DNA of 21,150 nucleotides from CAYUTA01 sp964447605 (GTDB lineage: Bacteria; Bacillota; Clostridia; Christensenellales; CAG-138). A program made the position numbers and the translations under genes. The notes beneath the pieces are model-generated. The model worked only from the letters and a program-made list of their open reading frames with translations, searched no databases and was not told the origin of the DNA. Of the stretch, positions 7,329 to 14,156 are shown piece after piece. Position 1 is the stretch's first letter. Every line of letters starts with the position of its first letter. Location of the stretch: positions 1 to 21,150 of the forward strand of contig CAYUTA010000045.1 in assembly GCA_964447605.1 (NCBI GenBank). Reading direction: 5' to 3'.

Positions 7329-7808
7329 ATGGAGGCTATCTTTGGAACCAATGTAAACGGGATCTTGCTCATTGTGGCCGTTGTCGCGGTCATCGTGGCG
7401 GCGTGCGCCGTGGTTTTCCCGTGGCTCAAGCGGCGCGGCGTTAATGTGGCACCCGCGCTTGAGGTAACGGGAAATGTGCTTGAGGGAGCGGACACGATCA
7501 CGGAGATCCTAAAAGCGGTTTTCCCGACAAGCGTAATTGCCAATGTTGCGGACAAAATCATTGACTATGCAAAGATCGGCGTTGCCAAGGCTGAACAACT
7601 CTATATTATCAACCAAATCACCGGAGAGGACAGGAAGGCCGAGGCAAGCAAATTTGTTTATGACGCGCTCGCCCAAGCGGGCATTGAACGCAACGAGGCC
7701 ATTGACAAAATCATCGATGGTGCGATTGAAGCCGCCGTGCTCATGTTGGGGCATGAAATCAAACCTCCCGACGATGGCGAGGGCTACGGCGCGGAAATCG
7801 CTACTTAA
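7329..7808 (+). CDS. Phage holin, LL-H family
   Basis: A protein of 159 residues with one strong N-terminal membrane segment (about 11-33, GILLIVAVVAVIVAACAVVF) and an amphipathic C-terminal region (VIANVADKIIDYAKIGVAKA, EQLYIINQITGEDRKAEASK), the arrangement of the LL-H holin family. It would open the membrane so that the endolysin encoded just upstream reaches the cell wall. ATG 7329 has AGGAGG 8 bases upstream. It is the last gene of the phage late module and is followed by a strong terminator at 7837. Confidence 0.82.
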   Translation: MEAIFGTNVNGILLIVAVVAVIVAACAVVFPWLKRRGVNVAPALEVTGNVLEGADTITEILKAVFPTSVIANVADKIIDYAKIGVAKAEQLYIINQITGEDRKAEASKFVYDALAQAGIERNEAIDKIIDGAIEAAVLMLGHEIKPPDDGEGYGAEIAT

Positions 7809-7836
7809 CACAGAAACGAGCAGAACATAGAAAACA

Positions 7837-7882
7837 CCCCTTGCGGAACCTTCACAGGCCACGCAAGGGGCTTTTTTCTTTT
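7837..7882 (+). terminator. Rho-independent terminator of the prophage late operon
   Basis: A perfect 9-bp stem (CCCCTTGCG 7837-7845, CGCAAGGGG 7862-7870) with a 16-base loop, followed by a T-rich tract (CTTTTTTCTTTT). It lies 28 bases after the holin stop. Confidence 0.9.
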
Positions 7883-7919
7883 GCCTCCGGCCTATTACCG
7901 GAAGAACACCACACCAAAA

Positions 7920-7948
7920 ACCCCGTTGACAATCACATAATATGGGGT
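7920..7948 (-). terminator. Weak terminator candidate for tRNA-Ser
   Basis: Read on the minus strand, ACCCC (7944-7948) pairs with GGGGT (7920-7924) across a 19-base loop, and a run of T follows (from 7920 leftwards). An outer inverted repeat CACCAAA (7912-7918) / TTTGGTG (7956-7962) encloses it. The stem is only 5 bp, so this is tentative. Confidence 0.35.
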
Positions 7949-7967
7949 GTTCGGATTTGGTGAGTTA

Positions 7968-8058
7968 TGGCGGAGAGAAAGGGATTCGAACCCTTGATAC
8001 GGTTCCCCGTATACGCGATTTCCAGTCGCGCGCCTTCGACCAACTCAGCCATCTCTCC
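7968..8058 (-). tRNA. tRNA-Ser (GGA anticodon)
   Basis: On the minus strand 91 bases fold as a class II tRNA: acceptor GGAGAGA pairs with TCTCTCC, followed by discriminator G and an encoded CCA. The D-arm has GGCTGAGTTGGTCGAAGGC. The anticodon loop CTGGAAA is closed by CGCGA/TCGCG, giving anticodon GGA. A long variable arm (TACGGGGAACCGTA) and the T-loop GGGTTCGAATCCC complete it. The long variable arm and anticodon both fit serine. Its 3' end faces the prophage. Confidence 0.97.
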
Positions 8059-8081
8059 ATGCCTGTTGCACAACGCCAACT

Positions 8082-8110
8082 ATCTTACACCATTGAACGG
8101 CATTTTGCAA
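8082..8110 (-). promoter_or_regulatory. Promoter of tRNA-Ser
   Basis: Minus-strand -35 TTGCAA (8105-8110), 17-base spacer and -10 TAAGAT (8082-8087), about 23 bases before the tRNA 5' end. Both boxes are near consensus. Confidence 0.5.
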
Positions 8111-8290
8111 GTACTTTTATGCCGTATTGTATGCAAAATGCGGCAAGCCACGCGCTGTCGGCCGCTGCACCGGGAAGAGGCGGGGGGTGCGGGAATTTCC
8201 ATATACATATAACCGAAAATGCAGGCGCAGTACACTACAATATGCTCAAAGAAAGGAAAAATATGGTAAGATGGATGTGAGGTGATGCAC

Positions 8291-9271
8291 ATGGCCGATC
8301 CAAAACTGAGAATCTTTTTGATTCGGGATTATTTTTTGCAGAATACGGACGAAAACCATACGGTAACCGTACCGGAGCTGGCGGCATATCTCGGGGTGCA
8401 CGGAATCGCTACGGACCGGCGCACCGTGTACGCGGATATTCGCCGGCTGAAAAGCCTGGGTATGGACATTGAAAAGCGGCGCAGCAAAACGCACGACTAT
8501 TATCTGGGCGGGCGGGAGTTTGAGTTGGCGGAGCTAAAGCTGCTGGTCGACGCGGTGCAGTCCTGCCGGTTTTTGACACGGAAGAAATCCGACGCGCTGA
8601 TCCAGAAGCTGGCCGGGCTGACCAGCCGGTTTCAGGCGGAGCAGCTTGCACGGCAGGTGTACGTGCAAAACCGCGTCAAAACGGATAATGAGCGCATCTA
8701 TTACAACGTGGACAGCATTCACCTTGCCGTGCAGCAGGCGAGAAAGATCGCCTTTCAATACTGCCAGTATACGCTGACCAAGTCGCTCAGGCCGCGCCGC
8801 AACGGAGAAAAATATATCGTCAGTCCATACCTGCTGACCTGGGCGGAGGACAACTATTATTTAATTGCCGACCATCCGGAACACGAGGGCCTTTCCCATT
8901 TCCGCGTGGATAAGATGCTGGATGTGGCGGTGCTTGACGAACCGCGCACGCCGCTTGCGGCGGCATTCGACCCCGCCGTTTATGCAAAGACGATGTTTTC
9001 CATGTATGTGGGGGATCGCGAATGGGTGGAGATGCGCTTTGACCAATCGCTTATTGGCGCGGTGGTCGACCGCTTCGGCACAGACGTGCAGATAATCCGC
9101 TCGCACGAGGATGCCTTTACGGTGCGCGCGCTCGTTTCAGTGAGCCCTGCATTTTTCGGATGGCTGTTTCAGTTTGGGGGAAAAGCGCGGATTCTTGTGC
9201 CATCGGACGCACGGCGGCGTATGGCGGCGCAGCTTTCGGGCGCGCTTGCCGAATATGGTGAAAAAGGGTAA
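8291..9271 (+). CDS. WYL-domain transcriptional regulator
   Basis: A protein of 326 residues. The N-terminus (about 1-65) is a DeoR/HTH_11-type winged helix (FLIRDYFLQNTDENH, VTVPELAAYLGV, RRTVYADIRRLKSLGMDIEK). The middle and C-terminal region (about 130-220) has the WYL domain pattern: RIYYNVDSIHLAVQQARKIA, KYIVSPYLLTWAEDNYYLIA and HFRVDKMLDV. It ends with a WCX-like region (EWVEMRFDQSLIGAVVDRFG). Such proteins are ligand-responsive repressors or activators, often of defence, sugar or DNA-damage genes; here the ligand is unknown. I choose ATG 8291 because AGGTG (8280-8284) lies 6 bases upstream; GTG 8282 and ATG 8285 overlap that site. It stands alone between a tRNA and the next same-strand gene, 118 bases away. 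The intergenic stretch 8111-8280 shows no convincing promoter to me. Confidence 0.87.
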   Translation: MADPKLRIFLIRDYFLQNTDENHTVTVPELAAYLGVHGIATDRRTVYADIRRLKSLGMDIEKRRSKTHDYYLGGREFELAELKLLVDAVQSCRFLTRKKSDALIQKLAGLTSRFQAEQLARQVYVQNRVKTDNERIYYNVDSIHLAVQQARKIAFQYCQYTLTKSLRPRRNGEKYIVSPYLLTWAEDNYYLIADHPEHEGLSHFRVDKMLDVAVLDEPRTPLAAAFDPAVYAKTMFSMYVGDREWVEMRFDQSLIGAVVDRFGTDVQIIRSHEDAFTVRALVSVSPAFFGWLFQFGGKARILVPSDARRRMAAQLSGALAEYGEKG

Positions 9272-9309
9272 ATACATGTAACAATTTCGTAAATTGGGGG
9301 TTCGCGCGG

Positions 9310-9338
9310 TTGCCAATGAAGGAAAAACCTTTTAAACT
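9310..9338 (+). promoter_or_regulatory. Promoter of the secreted SH3-EEP protein gene
   Basis: TTGCCA (9310-9315), 17-base spacer, TAAACT (9333-9338). Transcription would start near 9345, just before the hairpin that holds the ribosome binding site. Confidence 0.45.
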
Positions 9339-9355
9339 CAAGCTTGGAGGACGGG

Positions 9356-9386
9356 CGTTTCCACCCCGTCCGGGCAGGGGGAAACG
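9356..9386 (+). promoter_or_regulatory. Leader hairpin sequestering the ribosome binding site
   Basis: CGTTTCC (9356-9362), a bulged A and CCC (9364-9366) can pair with GGGGGAAACG (9377-9386), a 10-bp helix with one bulge and a loop of about 10 bases. The AGGGGG ribosome binding site (9376-9381, 8 bases before ATG 9390) lies in the right arm. Pairing would hide it. Confidence 0.5.
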
Positions 9387-9389
9387 TGC

Positions 9390-10829
9390 ATGGTTAAGCG
9401 GCTGGCGACCTTTGTTGTGGCGTTGATTACGGTATTTGCATTGCTGGCTCCTGGCAGCGCTTCTGCGGATGTGGAGCTTTCAACCGGGCAGATTATCGGA
9501 GACAACGTTGCGTTGCGGCGCTCCGCTTCAAGCGGAAGCCGGCTGCTCACGCGCCTGAAGGAGGGCGCGGTCGTCCGCCTGCTCGAAGCCAACGTCAACG
9601 CCGAATGGTACAAGGTGGAGCACGGCAACCGGGTCGGCTATGTCAACCGGATGTATATTAACCTTGAGCAGTCAATGGATTCCTATCAGCTTGAATATAC
9701 CGGAACCGTGGTCAACTGTGAGGAGGATATCAACGTGCGCAGCTCGGCCGGCATTTACGGCGACCGTCTGGGCGTTGCAAAAAAGGGCGAGCTGCTTGCG
9801 GTTACGCGCGCGTATTATGCCGGGGGCTGGCATCAGGTGCGCTACAACAACCGGACCGGTTATGTTTCGGCAGACTATATTGAGCTTTCCGTCCAGGTCG
9901 ACGATACCAGGCTGGAAAGCCTTACCGTAACCGGCGGGACGCTTTCGCCGAGCTTTTCACCGAACGAGTACGGCTATATTCTCACCGCAACGGAGGGCAA
10001 GGTTACGGTCAAGGCCACGGCCAACAGCGGCGTGAAGGTCAGCGTTGGCGAAACGGGTATCAACAGCGCAAAATACACCATCAACTCCGGCAATTCCAAA
10101 ACCATTCGCATTTATCTCGACGGCAAGGTCCGTTATTCGATCTATCTGGTGCGGGACGTGCTGACCGTGGGCACATGGAATATAAAGCGCGGCAACAACA
10201 ACCTTGTCATGCAGGGCTGGCTGATTGCCAACCAGCGACCGGATATCATCGGCATCCAGGAGGCTTACGTCAATAACCGGACCGACGTGAACAACCTGCT
10301 TTCGCTGCGCACGCGCGCCTCGCAGAACACCGCGTTTGCATCAACCGTGGAGTACGGAAACGGCGGCCGGTACGGCGTCGGGCAGATCAGCCGCTATGAG
10401 CCGGAGTCCAACGAAAAGACCGCGCTCGACAGCGGAGGCAAGGAGCAGCGGTATTTGCAGCGCGTGGTATATACGGTTGACGGCGATAAGGTCTCGGTAT
10501 ACAACACGCATTTTTCCTACGAATCGGCCTCCATCCGCAAGAAGCAGTTTGCCGCCGTACTGGAGAAAATGGATGCCGATGAGAATAGATACCGCATCCT
10601 TGTGGGTGATTTTAACGCAAAAGAGCCGGAATTCGCCCTGTTTCTGAACGACTATAAAATTGTAAATACCTCGGACACCAAGTTCTATGATTACTCGCAC
10701 AAGCGCATGAGCTTCAACCAGATTGACAACATCATTGTGAGCAAAAATATCACCGTGCTCAACGCGCGTGCGATTCCAACGACCTATTCCGATCATTATC
10801 CGCTGTTTGCATTCCTTGCGCTCAAATGA
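9390..10829 (+). CDS. Secreted SH3b-SH3b-cadherin-like-EEP phosphohydrolase
   Basis: A protein of 479 residues with a clear signal peptide (hydrophobic 8-20, cleavage probably after ASA at 26). Two bacterial SH3 domains follow (about 34-92 and 104-166; motifs NVALRRSASS and INVRSSAG, each ending in GYV...YI). Next is a cadherin-like beta-sandwich repeat (about 173-252; LESLTVTGGTLSPSFSPNEYG). The C-terminus (about 257-479) is an endonuclease/exonuclease/phosphatase domain with N264 (GTWNIKRG), E291 (IIGIQEA), H374 (YNTHFS), D407 and N409 (LVGDFNAKEP), D446 (NQIDNI) and D468-H469 (YSDHYPLFA), the metal and catalytic set of the family. It acts outside the cell, probably bound to the wall through the SH3 domains. 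The substrate (nucleic acid, lipid or phosphate ester) cannot be told from sequence. Stand-alone gene with its own promoter. Confidence 0.88.
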   Translation: MVKRLATFVVALITVFALLAPGSASADVELSTGQIIGDNVALRRSASSGSRLLTRLKEGAVVRLLEANVNAEWYKVEHGNRVGYVNRMYINLEQSMDSYQLEYTGTVVNCEEDINVRSSAGIYGDRLGVAKKGELLAVTRAYYAGGWHQVRYNNRTGYVSADYIELSVQVDDTRLESLTVTGGTLSPSFSPNEYGYILTATEGKVTVKATANSGVKVSVGETGINSAKYTINSGNSKTIRIYLDGKVRYSIYLVRDVLTVGTWNIKRGNNNLVMQGWLIANQRPDIIGIQEAYVNNRTDVNNLLSLRTRASQNTAFASTVEYGNGGRYGVGQISRYEPESNEKTALDSGGKEQRYLQRVVYTVDGDKVSVYNTHFSYESASIRKKQFAAVLEKMDADENRYRILVGDFNAKEPEFALFLNDYKIVNTSDTKFYDYSHKRMSFNQIDNIIVSKNITVLNARAIPTTYSDHYPLFAFLALK

Positions 10830-10830
10830 A

Positions 10831-10857
10831 GCGCGGCTGGAGCCTGCGGAGCCGCGC
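10831..10857 (+). terminator. Hairpin after the SH3-EEP gene
   Basis: GCGCGGCT (10831-10838) pairs with AGCCGCGC (10850-10857), 8 bp with an 11-base loop, 2 bases after the stop. No T-run follows, so it may be a transcript-stabilising hairpin rather than an intrinsic terminator. Confidence 0.4.
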
Positions 10858-10870
10858 CGGCTGTAACACG

Positions 10871-10917
10871 GAAAAAAAGCCCCATTCGGCAAAAATACGG
10901 CGCCACTCACTCGGCGC
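10871..10917 (-). terminator. Terminator candidate of the LacI-family gene
   Basis: On the minus strand GCGCC (10913-10917) and GGCGC (10900-10904) form a 5-bp stem with an 8-base loop, followed by a T5 tract (10891-10895) and a T7 tract at 10872-10878. It lies about 95 bases downstream of the stop codon at 11012. Short stem, so only a candidate. Confidence 0.35.
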
Positions 10918-11011
10918 GGCATATGGCATATCCTGTTAAATTGAAAAACAGTTTCCGGTTGAGGCCATGGGCCATATGCGCGGTACATTGGCTTCTTCAC
11001 CATCAATCTGT

Positions 11012-12031
11012 TCACCGTGCCGGCTGCGTCGCGCCGCAGGTTCTGCGGATGCAAAGCTGCGGCTGAAGCACGATTTCCTGCGGCTGAAGCGCCGCATAGT
11101 CCTGCGATTCAATCAGATCGAGCAGCAGCCGCGCGGCAACCGTGCCGAGCTGCTGAATGGGTTGGCTGATGGTTGTCAGGGCCGGCTCGGAAAGATTTGC
11201 CACGGCCGAGTCCGTAAAGCCCGCGATGGCAAGCCGCTCCGGCACTGAGATTCCAAGGTCGCGCGCGGCGCGCAGCGCGCCAAAGGCCATTTCGTTGCTT
11301 GCGCAGAGAAAGGCATCCGGCGCGTCGGACGCCTGCAGCAGTTCCTTACCTTTTTGATAGCCTCCGTCAACGGTATTTGACGTGTGCACAATCCAGTCTT
11401 CGTCATAGGGCAGGCCGTTTTCAAAATAGGCGCGCCGCCACCCTCCGCAAAAGCTCGCCACAAACTGAAACGAGACTTTTTCAACAAGCAGCACGATTTT
11501 TTTGTGTCCGAGCGAAAGCAGGTGCTGCACCATACGGAACGAGCCCACGGAAAAGTCCGTATAGCAGCGGTGGCAGGAGGCGGGGGCTTCATCGTATTTT
11601 CTGGCGAGTACAACCGGGGTATGCCGCCGTTCAAACGCCTCGATATCCTGCGGATGGAAATCGCGCAGCGCAAACACAACGCCGCCGAATTTTTGCCTGG
11701 CAAGCAGCTCGATCTGCGCAACCCGCCGCGCCTGATTTGGAAAAACCGGATAATGCAGCATCGCATATCCCCGCGGCTGCAGCACCGCCTCAAAGCCTGC
11801 GGGTATGGCCTCATAAAAGCCGTAGTCCGCCTCGTTGAACAGAAACAACAGCACCCGCGAGCGCGGGCTGCGCCCGGTGGCCGCCGTGCTTTCCGGTTTA
11901 TAGTTTTGCTGCTGCATGATGCTTTGCACATGCTCGCGCGTCTGCTGCCGCACAAGCGCGGGGGTGTTGATCACCCGGGAGACCGTCGCAATGGAAACGC
12001 CCGCAAGGCGCGCAATATCTCGAATATTAAT
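11012..12031 (-). CDS. LacI/GalR-family transcriptional regulator, ATT start
   Basis: A protein of 339 residues if translation begins at ATT 12031. The N-terminus then reads (M)NIRDIARLAGVSIATVSRVI, the standard LacI-family helix-turn-helix with hinge helix, followed by a periplasmic-binding-protein-like ligand domain (SRVLLFLFNEADYGFYEAI; DAFLCASNEMAFGALRAARD; LAIAGFTDSAVANLSEPALT; TTISQPIQQLGTVAARLLLD). There is no in-frame ATG, GTG or TTG before the HTH: a TGA lies 9 bases upstream of the ATT. GAGGTGA (12038-12044) sits 6 bases before the ATT. The first conventional start, GTG 11974, would remove the recognition helix. The gene is divergent from the permease-amidase operon, whose promoter carries a LacI-like palindrome, so it probably represses that operon. 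The ligand is likely a nucleobase-like or amide compound (inference). Confidence 0.85.
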   Translation of the reverse strand: MNIRDIARLAGVSIATVSRVINTPALVRQQTREHVQSIMQQQNYKPESTAATGRSPRSRVLLFLFNEADYGFYEAIPAGFEAVLQPRGYAMLHYPVFPNQARRVAQIELLARQKFGGVVFALRDFHPQDIEAFERRHTPVVLARKYDEAPASCHRCYTDFSVGSFRMVQHLLSLGHKKIVLLVEKVSFQFVASFCGGWRRAYFENGLPYDEDWIVHTSNTVDGGYQKGKELLQASDAPDAFLCASNEMAFGALRAARDLGISVPERLAIAGFTDSAVANLSEPALTTISQPIQQLGTVAARLLLDLIESQDYAALQPQEIVLQPQLCIRRTCGATQPAR

Positions 12032-12063
12032 GGGATGTCACCTCGACGAATCATATTTTTTTC

Positions 12064-12094
12064 ATTATAGCATAATTCCGGGAGGAATTTGCAA
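12064..12094 (-). promoter_or_regulatory. Promoter of the LacI-family gene
   Basis: Consensus -10 TATAAT on the minus strand (12064-12069) with TTGCAA (12089-12094) at a 19-base spacing. Transcription would begin near 12057, leaving a leader of about 26 bases with GAGGTGA before the ATT start. The rest of this intergenic stretch, 12095-12250, shows nothing I can name. Confidence 0.6.
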
Positions 12095-12305
12095 GAATGA
12101 GCCGTCGTTTTCGGTTGCCGTCCACAGAGGGCGGGAAAACGGGCGGCGTTTAATCCTGCGGAGCATATCATGTGCCATTCTTTCAGACGATGAAACAAAA
12201 CCGGTATTTCCCGTTACTTCAATTCCGGATTGAATTCACATAGCATTAATGAAACGAATTGACATTGTTACATCAAAGTTTTGCAACATTTTTGTTGAAA
12301 TAGCC

Positions 12306-12334
12306 TTGACAAACGCGATTATTGGCGTTACATT
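12306..12334 (+). promoter_or_regulatory. Promoter of the permease-amidase operon
   Basis: Perfect -35 TTGACA (12306-12311), 17-base spacer, -10 TACATT (12329-12334). The start of transcription would fall near 12341, so the palindrome at 12345-12358 overlies the first transcribed bases. Confidence 0.6.
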
Positions 12335-12344
12335 ATAAAATAAA

Positions 12345-12358
12345 ATGTAACGTTACAT
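12345..12358. promoter_or_regulatory. LacI-type operator palindrome
   Basis: ATGTAACGTTACAT is a perfect 14-bp palindrome with the central CG typical of LacI/GalR operators. Its half-site GTTACAT also occurs at 12327-12333 (overlapping the -10) and 12267-12273. GTTACATT (12327-12334) and AATGTAAC (12344-12351) form a second inverted repeat. Binding here would block the operon promoter; the divergent LacI-family gene is the obvious candidate. Confidence 0.65.
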
Positions 12359-12412
12359 AAATGATACAGAAACACAATTTGCTGAAAAACCGGAACATGG
12401 AGGTCGGTATCT

Positions 12413-12637
12413 ATGATCATCGGCAGTAGTCATGGCGTTGGCGGAGGAAAGACGGAAACGGAGGTTTTCAGCGTTGTATGCGCACAGCTGGAACCCATTC
12501 ATGCCGCCAATATGGAGGAGGTGAATCAAAATATTGACAGAATCATCGAGTATATGGAAATTGGCGCGCGCGGCTCCGGGCACGAGATATTGCGGGCACT
12601 TACCATAGAATCATCTGAAATTCCCGGTTTAGATTAA
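12413..12637 (+). pseudogene. Truncated amidase-like N-terminal fragment or leader peptide gene
   Basis: A frame of 74 residues with a good ribosome binding site (GGAGGT, 8 bases before ATG 12413), the first gene after the operon promoter. Residues about 14-50 (TETEVFSVVCAQLEPIHAAN, MEEVNQNIDRIIEYME) align without gaps to residues about 14-50 of the amidase encoded at 14157 (IETEALSVACVQFAPVGAQT), with about 14 of 37 identical in a by-eye count. The similarity ends near GARGSG, and none of the catalytic Glu, Lys or Cys regions follow in any frame before the permease. It is best read as the 5' remnant of a second amidase gene after an internal deletion. Because start and ribosome binding site are intact it may still be translated. 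No function is assigned. Confidence 0.6.
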
Positions 12638-12744
12638 AAATGCCTTGCCAAAAGATAAAAAAGCACCATACAATCCGGTTTTTTACAGAAATCAGTCGAA
12701 TATTTTTAGCGTTAATTCATCCTCCGGTTTCAGAAACGTAAGGT

Positions 12745-12756
12745 TTGCGATCGCAA
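12745..12756. promoter_or_regulatory. Palindrome upstream of the permease gene
   Basis: TTGCGATCGCAA is a perfect 12-bp palindrome (nearly extended by GG and CC outside) about 40 bases before the permease start, in an otherwise AT-rich stretch (12638-12796). It could be a second regulatory site or a transcript hairpin; no promoter boxes are evident beside it. Confidence 0.3.
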
Positions 12757-12796
12757 CCGCTTCCCATGCAGCATAATTAAATTCAGGAGGCAAGCC

Positions 12797-14128
12797 ATGT
12801 TAACAAAAGTCAACCAGGCCGATGCGGTAAACCCAGAGATCAAGGTGGATCAGGATTATCCCATTGACCACGTTCCCGCCGCCGCGCGCAGATCGTTTAT
12901 TTCGATTGCTGCCGTGCTGCTGGGGATCACGTTTTTCTCCCCGACCATGTCCACCGGCGCACAGATCGCCGCGGCCTTCCGCTTTCCCGACCTGCTTTGG
13001 ATCGTGCTCGTGGCCAACCTGGTGCTTGGCGTCTATGTCGCGCTCAATTGCGCCATCGGCGCAAAGACCGGACTCACCTCGGTGCTGCTGTCGAGATATA
13101 CGCTGGGCATCGGCGGCTCGAAATGGGCGGGCCTCCTGCTCGGCGGAACGCAGATCGGCTGGTACGCCTATGTTTGCGCATATACTGGCCAACTCTTTGC
13201 CACGGCCTTCAACCTGCCGCACGGCGCGGTGTGGTTCACATTGCTCTGGGCCGTCATCTTTGGCGTAACGGCGCTCTGGGGTTATAAAGCAATGGAAAAG
13301 GTCGCTTATGTCGCGATTCCGGGGCTGCTGATTCTCGCCGTCTATCTTCCCATTCTCGCGGCGCAGGCCAACGGGGGGTTCGCTGCGATCACGGCGGCGG
13401 TTCCCACTGCGAAGATGTCTGTGGCAACCGCAATGACCGCCATCGTAGGCACATTCGCTTCGATGGGGACGCAGGCTTGCAACTGGTCCCGCTTTTCAAA
13501 GAACGCAAAGGTGGGTTTTCTTGCCGGATTCATCGCCTTTATGATTGGCAATACGCTTATGCTGTTTGCCGGTATCGTCGGCGGCCTGGCCTACGGCGAG
13601 TCCGACTTTATTGTGGTAATGATGCGGGCGGGGGTCATCGTCTTTGCGCTCGTAGTACTGACGCTCAATATCTGGACAACGGCGCATGCGGGCGCTTACG
13701 CCTGGGGCGTGGCCGGTGCGGAAATGGGCAACAGCAAGAACAAATCGCCCTACCTCATCGGCGGCCTGGTCATCGCCATCATTCTGGCCTGTACAGGCAT
13801 CTATGCGCAACTTATCAACTTCCTTGTGCTTCTGGGCATCTTTATTCCTCCGCTCGGCGGCGCAATGCTTGGCGACTACTTCTTTATCTATAAGCGACGT
13901 CTCCCCAAGCTGAAATATGTGCATTTCAAGCTGTTCCGCGCAGGGCCTGTGCTGGCGTATCTCGCCGGTGCGGCGGTTGCTTTCATTACCGACAGACTGG
14001 GCATTGGCATCCCTCCGCTGTTCGGCATCATCGTTTCCGCGCTGTGCGTGCCTCTGTTCGACTGGATTTTGAGGGCCTGCAAGGTGAACGACCGTCATGA
14101 AATCGCGGATCGGGCCGAAACGGTCTGA
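12797..14128 (+). CDS. NCS1-family nucleobase:cation symporter (CodB-like cytosine/purine permease)
   Basis: A protein of 443 residues with about twelve hydrophobic segments (for example 34-52, 67-87, 108-130, 141-160, 169-188). Family-typical features: the N-terminal region DYPIDHVPAAARRSFISIAA leading into LLGITFFSPTMSTGAQIA; GLTSVLLSRYTLGIGGSKWA in the first repeat; ATMGT-like FASMGTQACNWSRFSKNAK; and PPLGGAMLGDYFFIYKRR. NCS1 permeases import cytosine, purines, hydantoins or related compounds with Na+ or H+. The start 12797 has AGGAGG 7 bases upstream. The gene is followed after 28 bases by an amidase gene and preceded by an amidase-like fragment, so the substrate may be a nucleobase-like compound or its amide breakdown product. 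Exact substrate not assignable. Confidence 0.88.
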   Translation: MLTKVNQADAVNPEIKVDQDYPIDHVPAAARRSFISIAAVLLGITFFSPTMSTGAQIAAAFRFPDLLWIVLVANLVLGVYVALNCAIGAKTGLTSVLLSRYTLGIGGSKWAGLLLGGTQIGWYAYVCAYTGQLFATAFNLPHGAVWFTLLWAVIFGVTALWGYKAMEKVAYVAIPGLLILAVYLPILAAQANGGFAAITAAVPTAKMSVATAMTAIVGTFASMGTQACNWSRFSKNAKVGFLAGFIAFMIGNTLMLFAGIVGGLAYGESDFIVVMMRAGVIVFALVVLTLNIWTTAHAGAYAWGVAGAEMGNSKNKSPYLIGGLVIAIILACTGIYAQLINFLVLLGIFIPPLGGAMLGDYFFIYKRRLPKLKYVHFKLFRAGPVLAYLAGAAVAFITDRLGIGIPPLFGIIVSALCVPLFDWILRACKVNDRHEIADRAETV

Positions 14129-14156
14129 ACGCGACGGATCGGAGGAAATTCAGAGC

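Noticed and set aside
7942..8280. Open frames of 112 and 81 residues running across 7942-8280
   Set aside because: They cover the tRNA-Ser gene, which folds convincingly, so they are chance frames.
11971..12054. Alternative minus-strand start ATG 12054 (reading MIRRGDIPLIFEILRA)
   Set aside because: It is in a different frame from the LacI helix-turn-helix and reads through it without similarity; GAGGTGA lies inside it and serves the ATT start instead.
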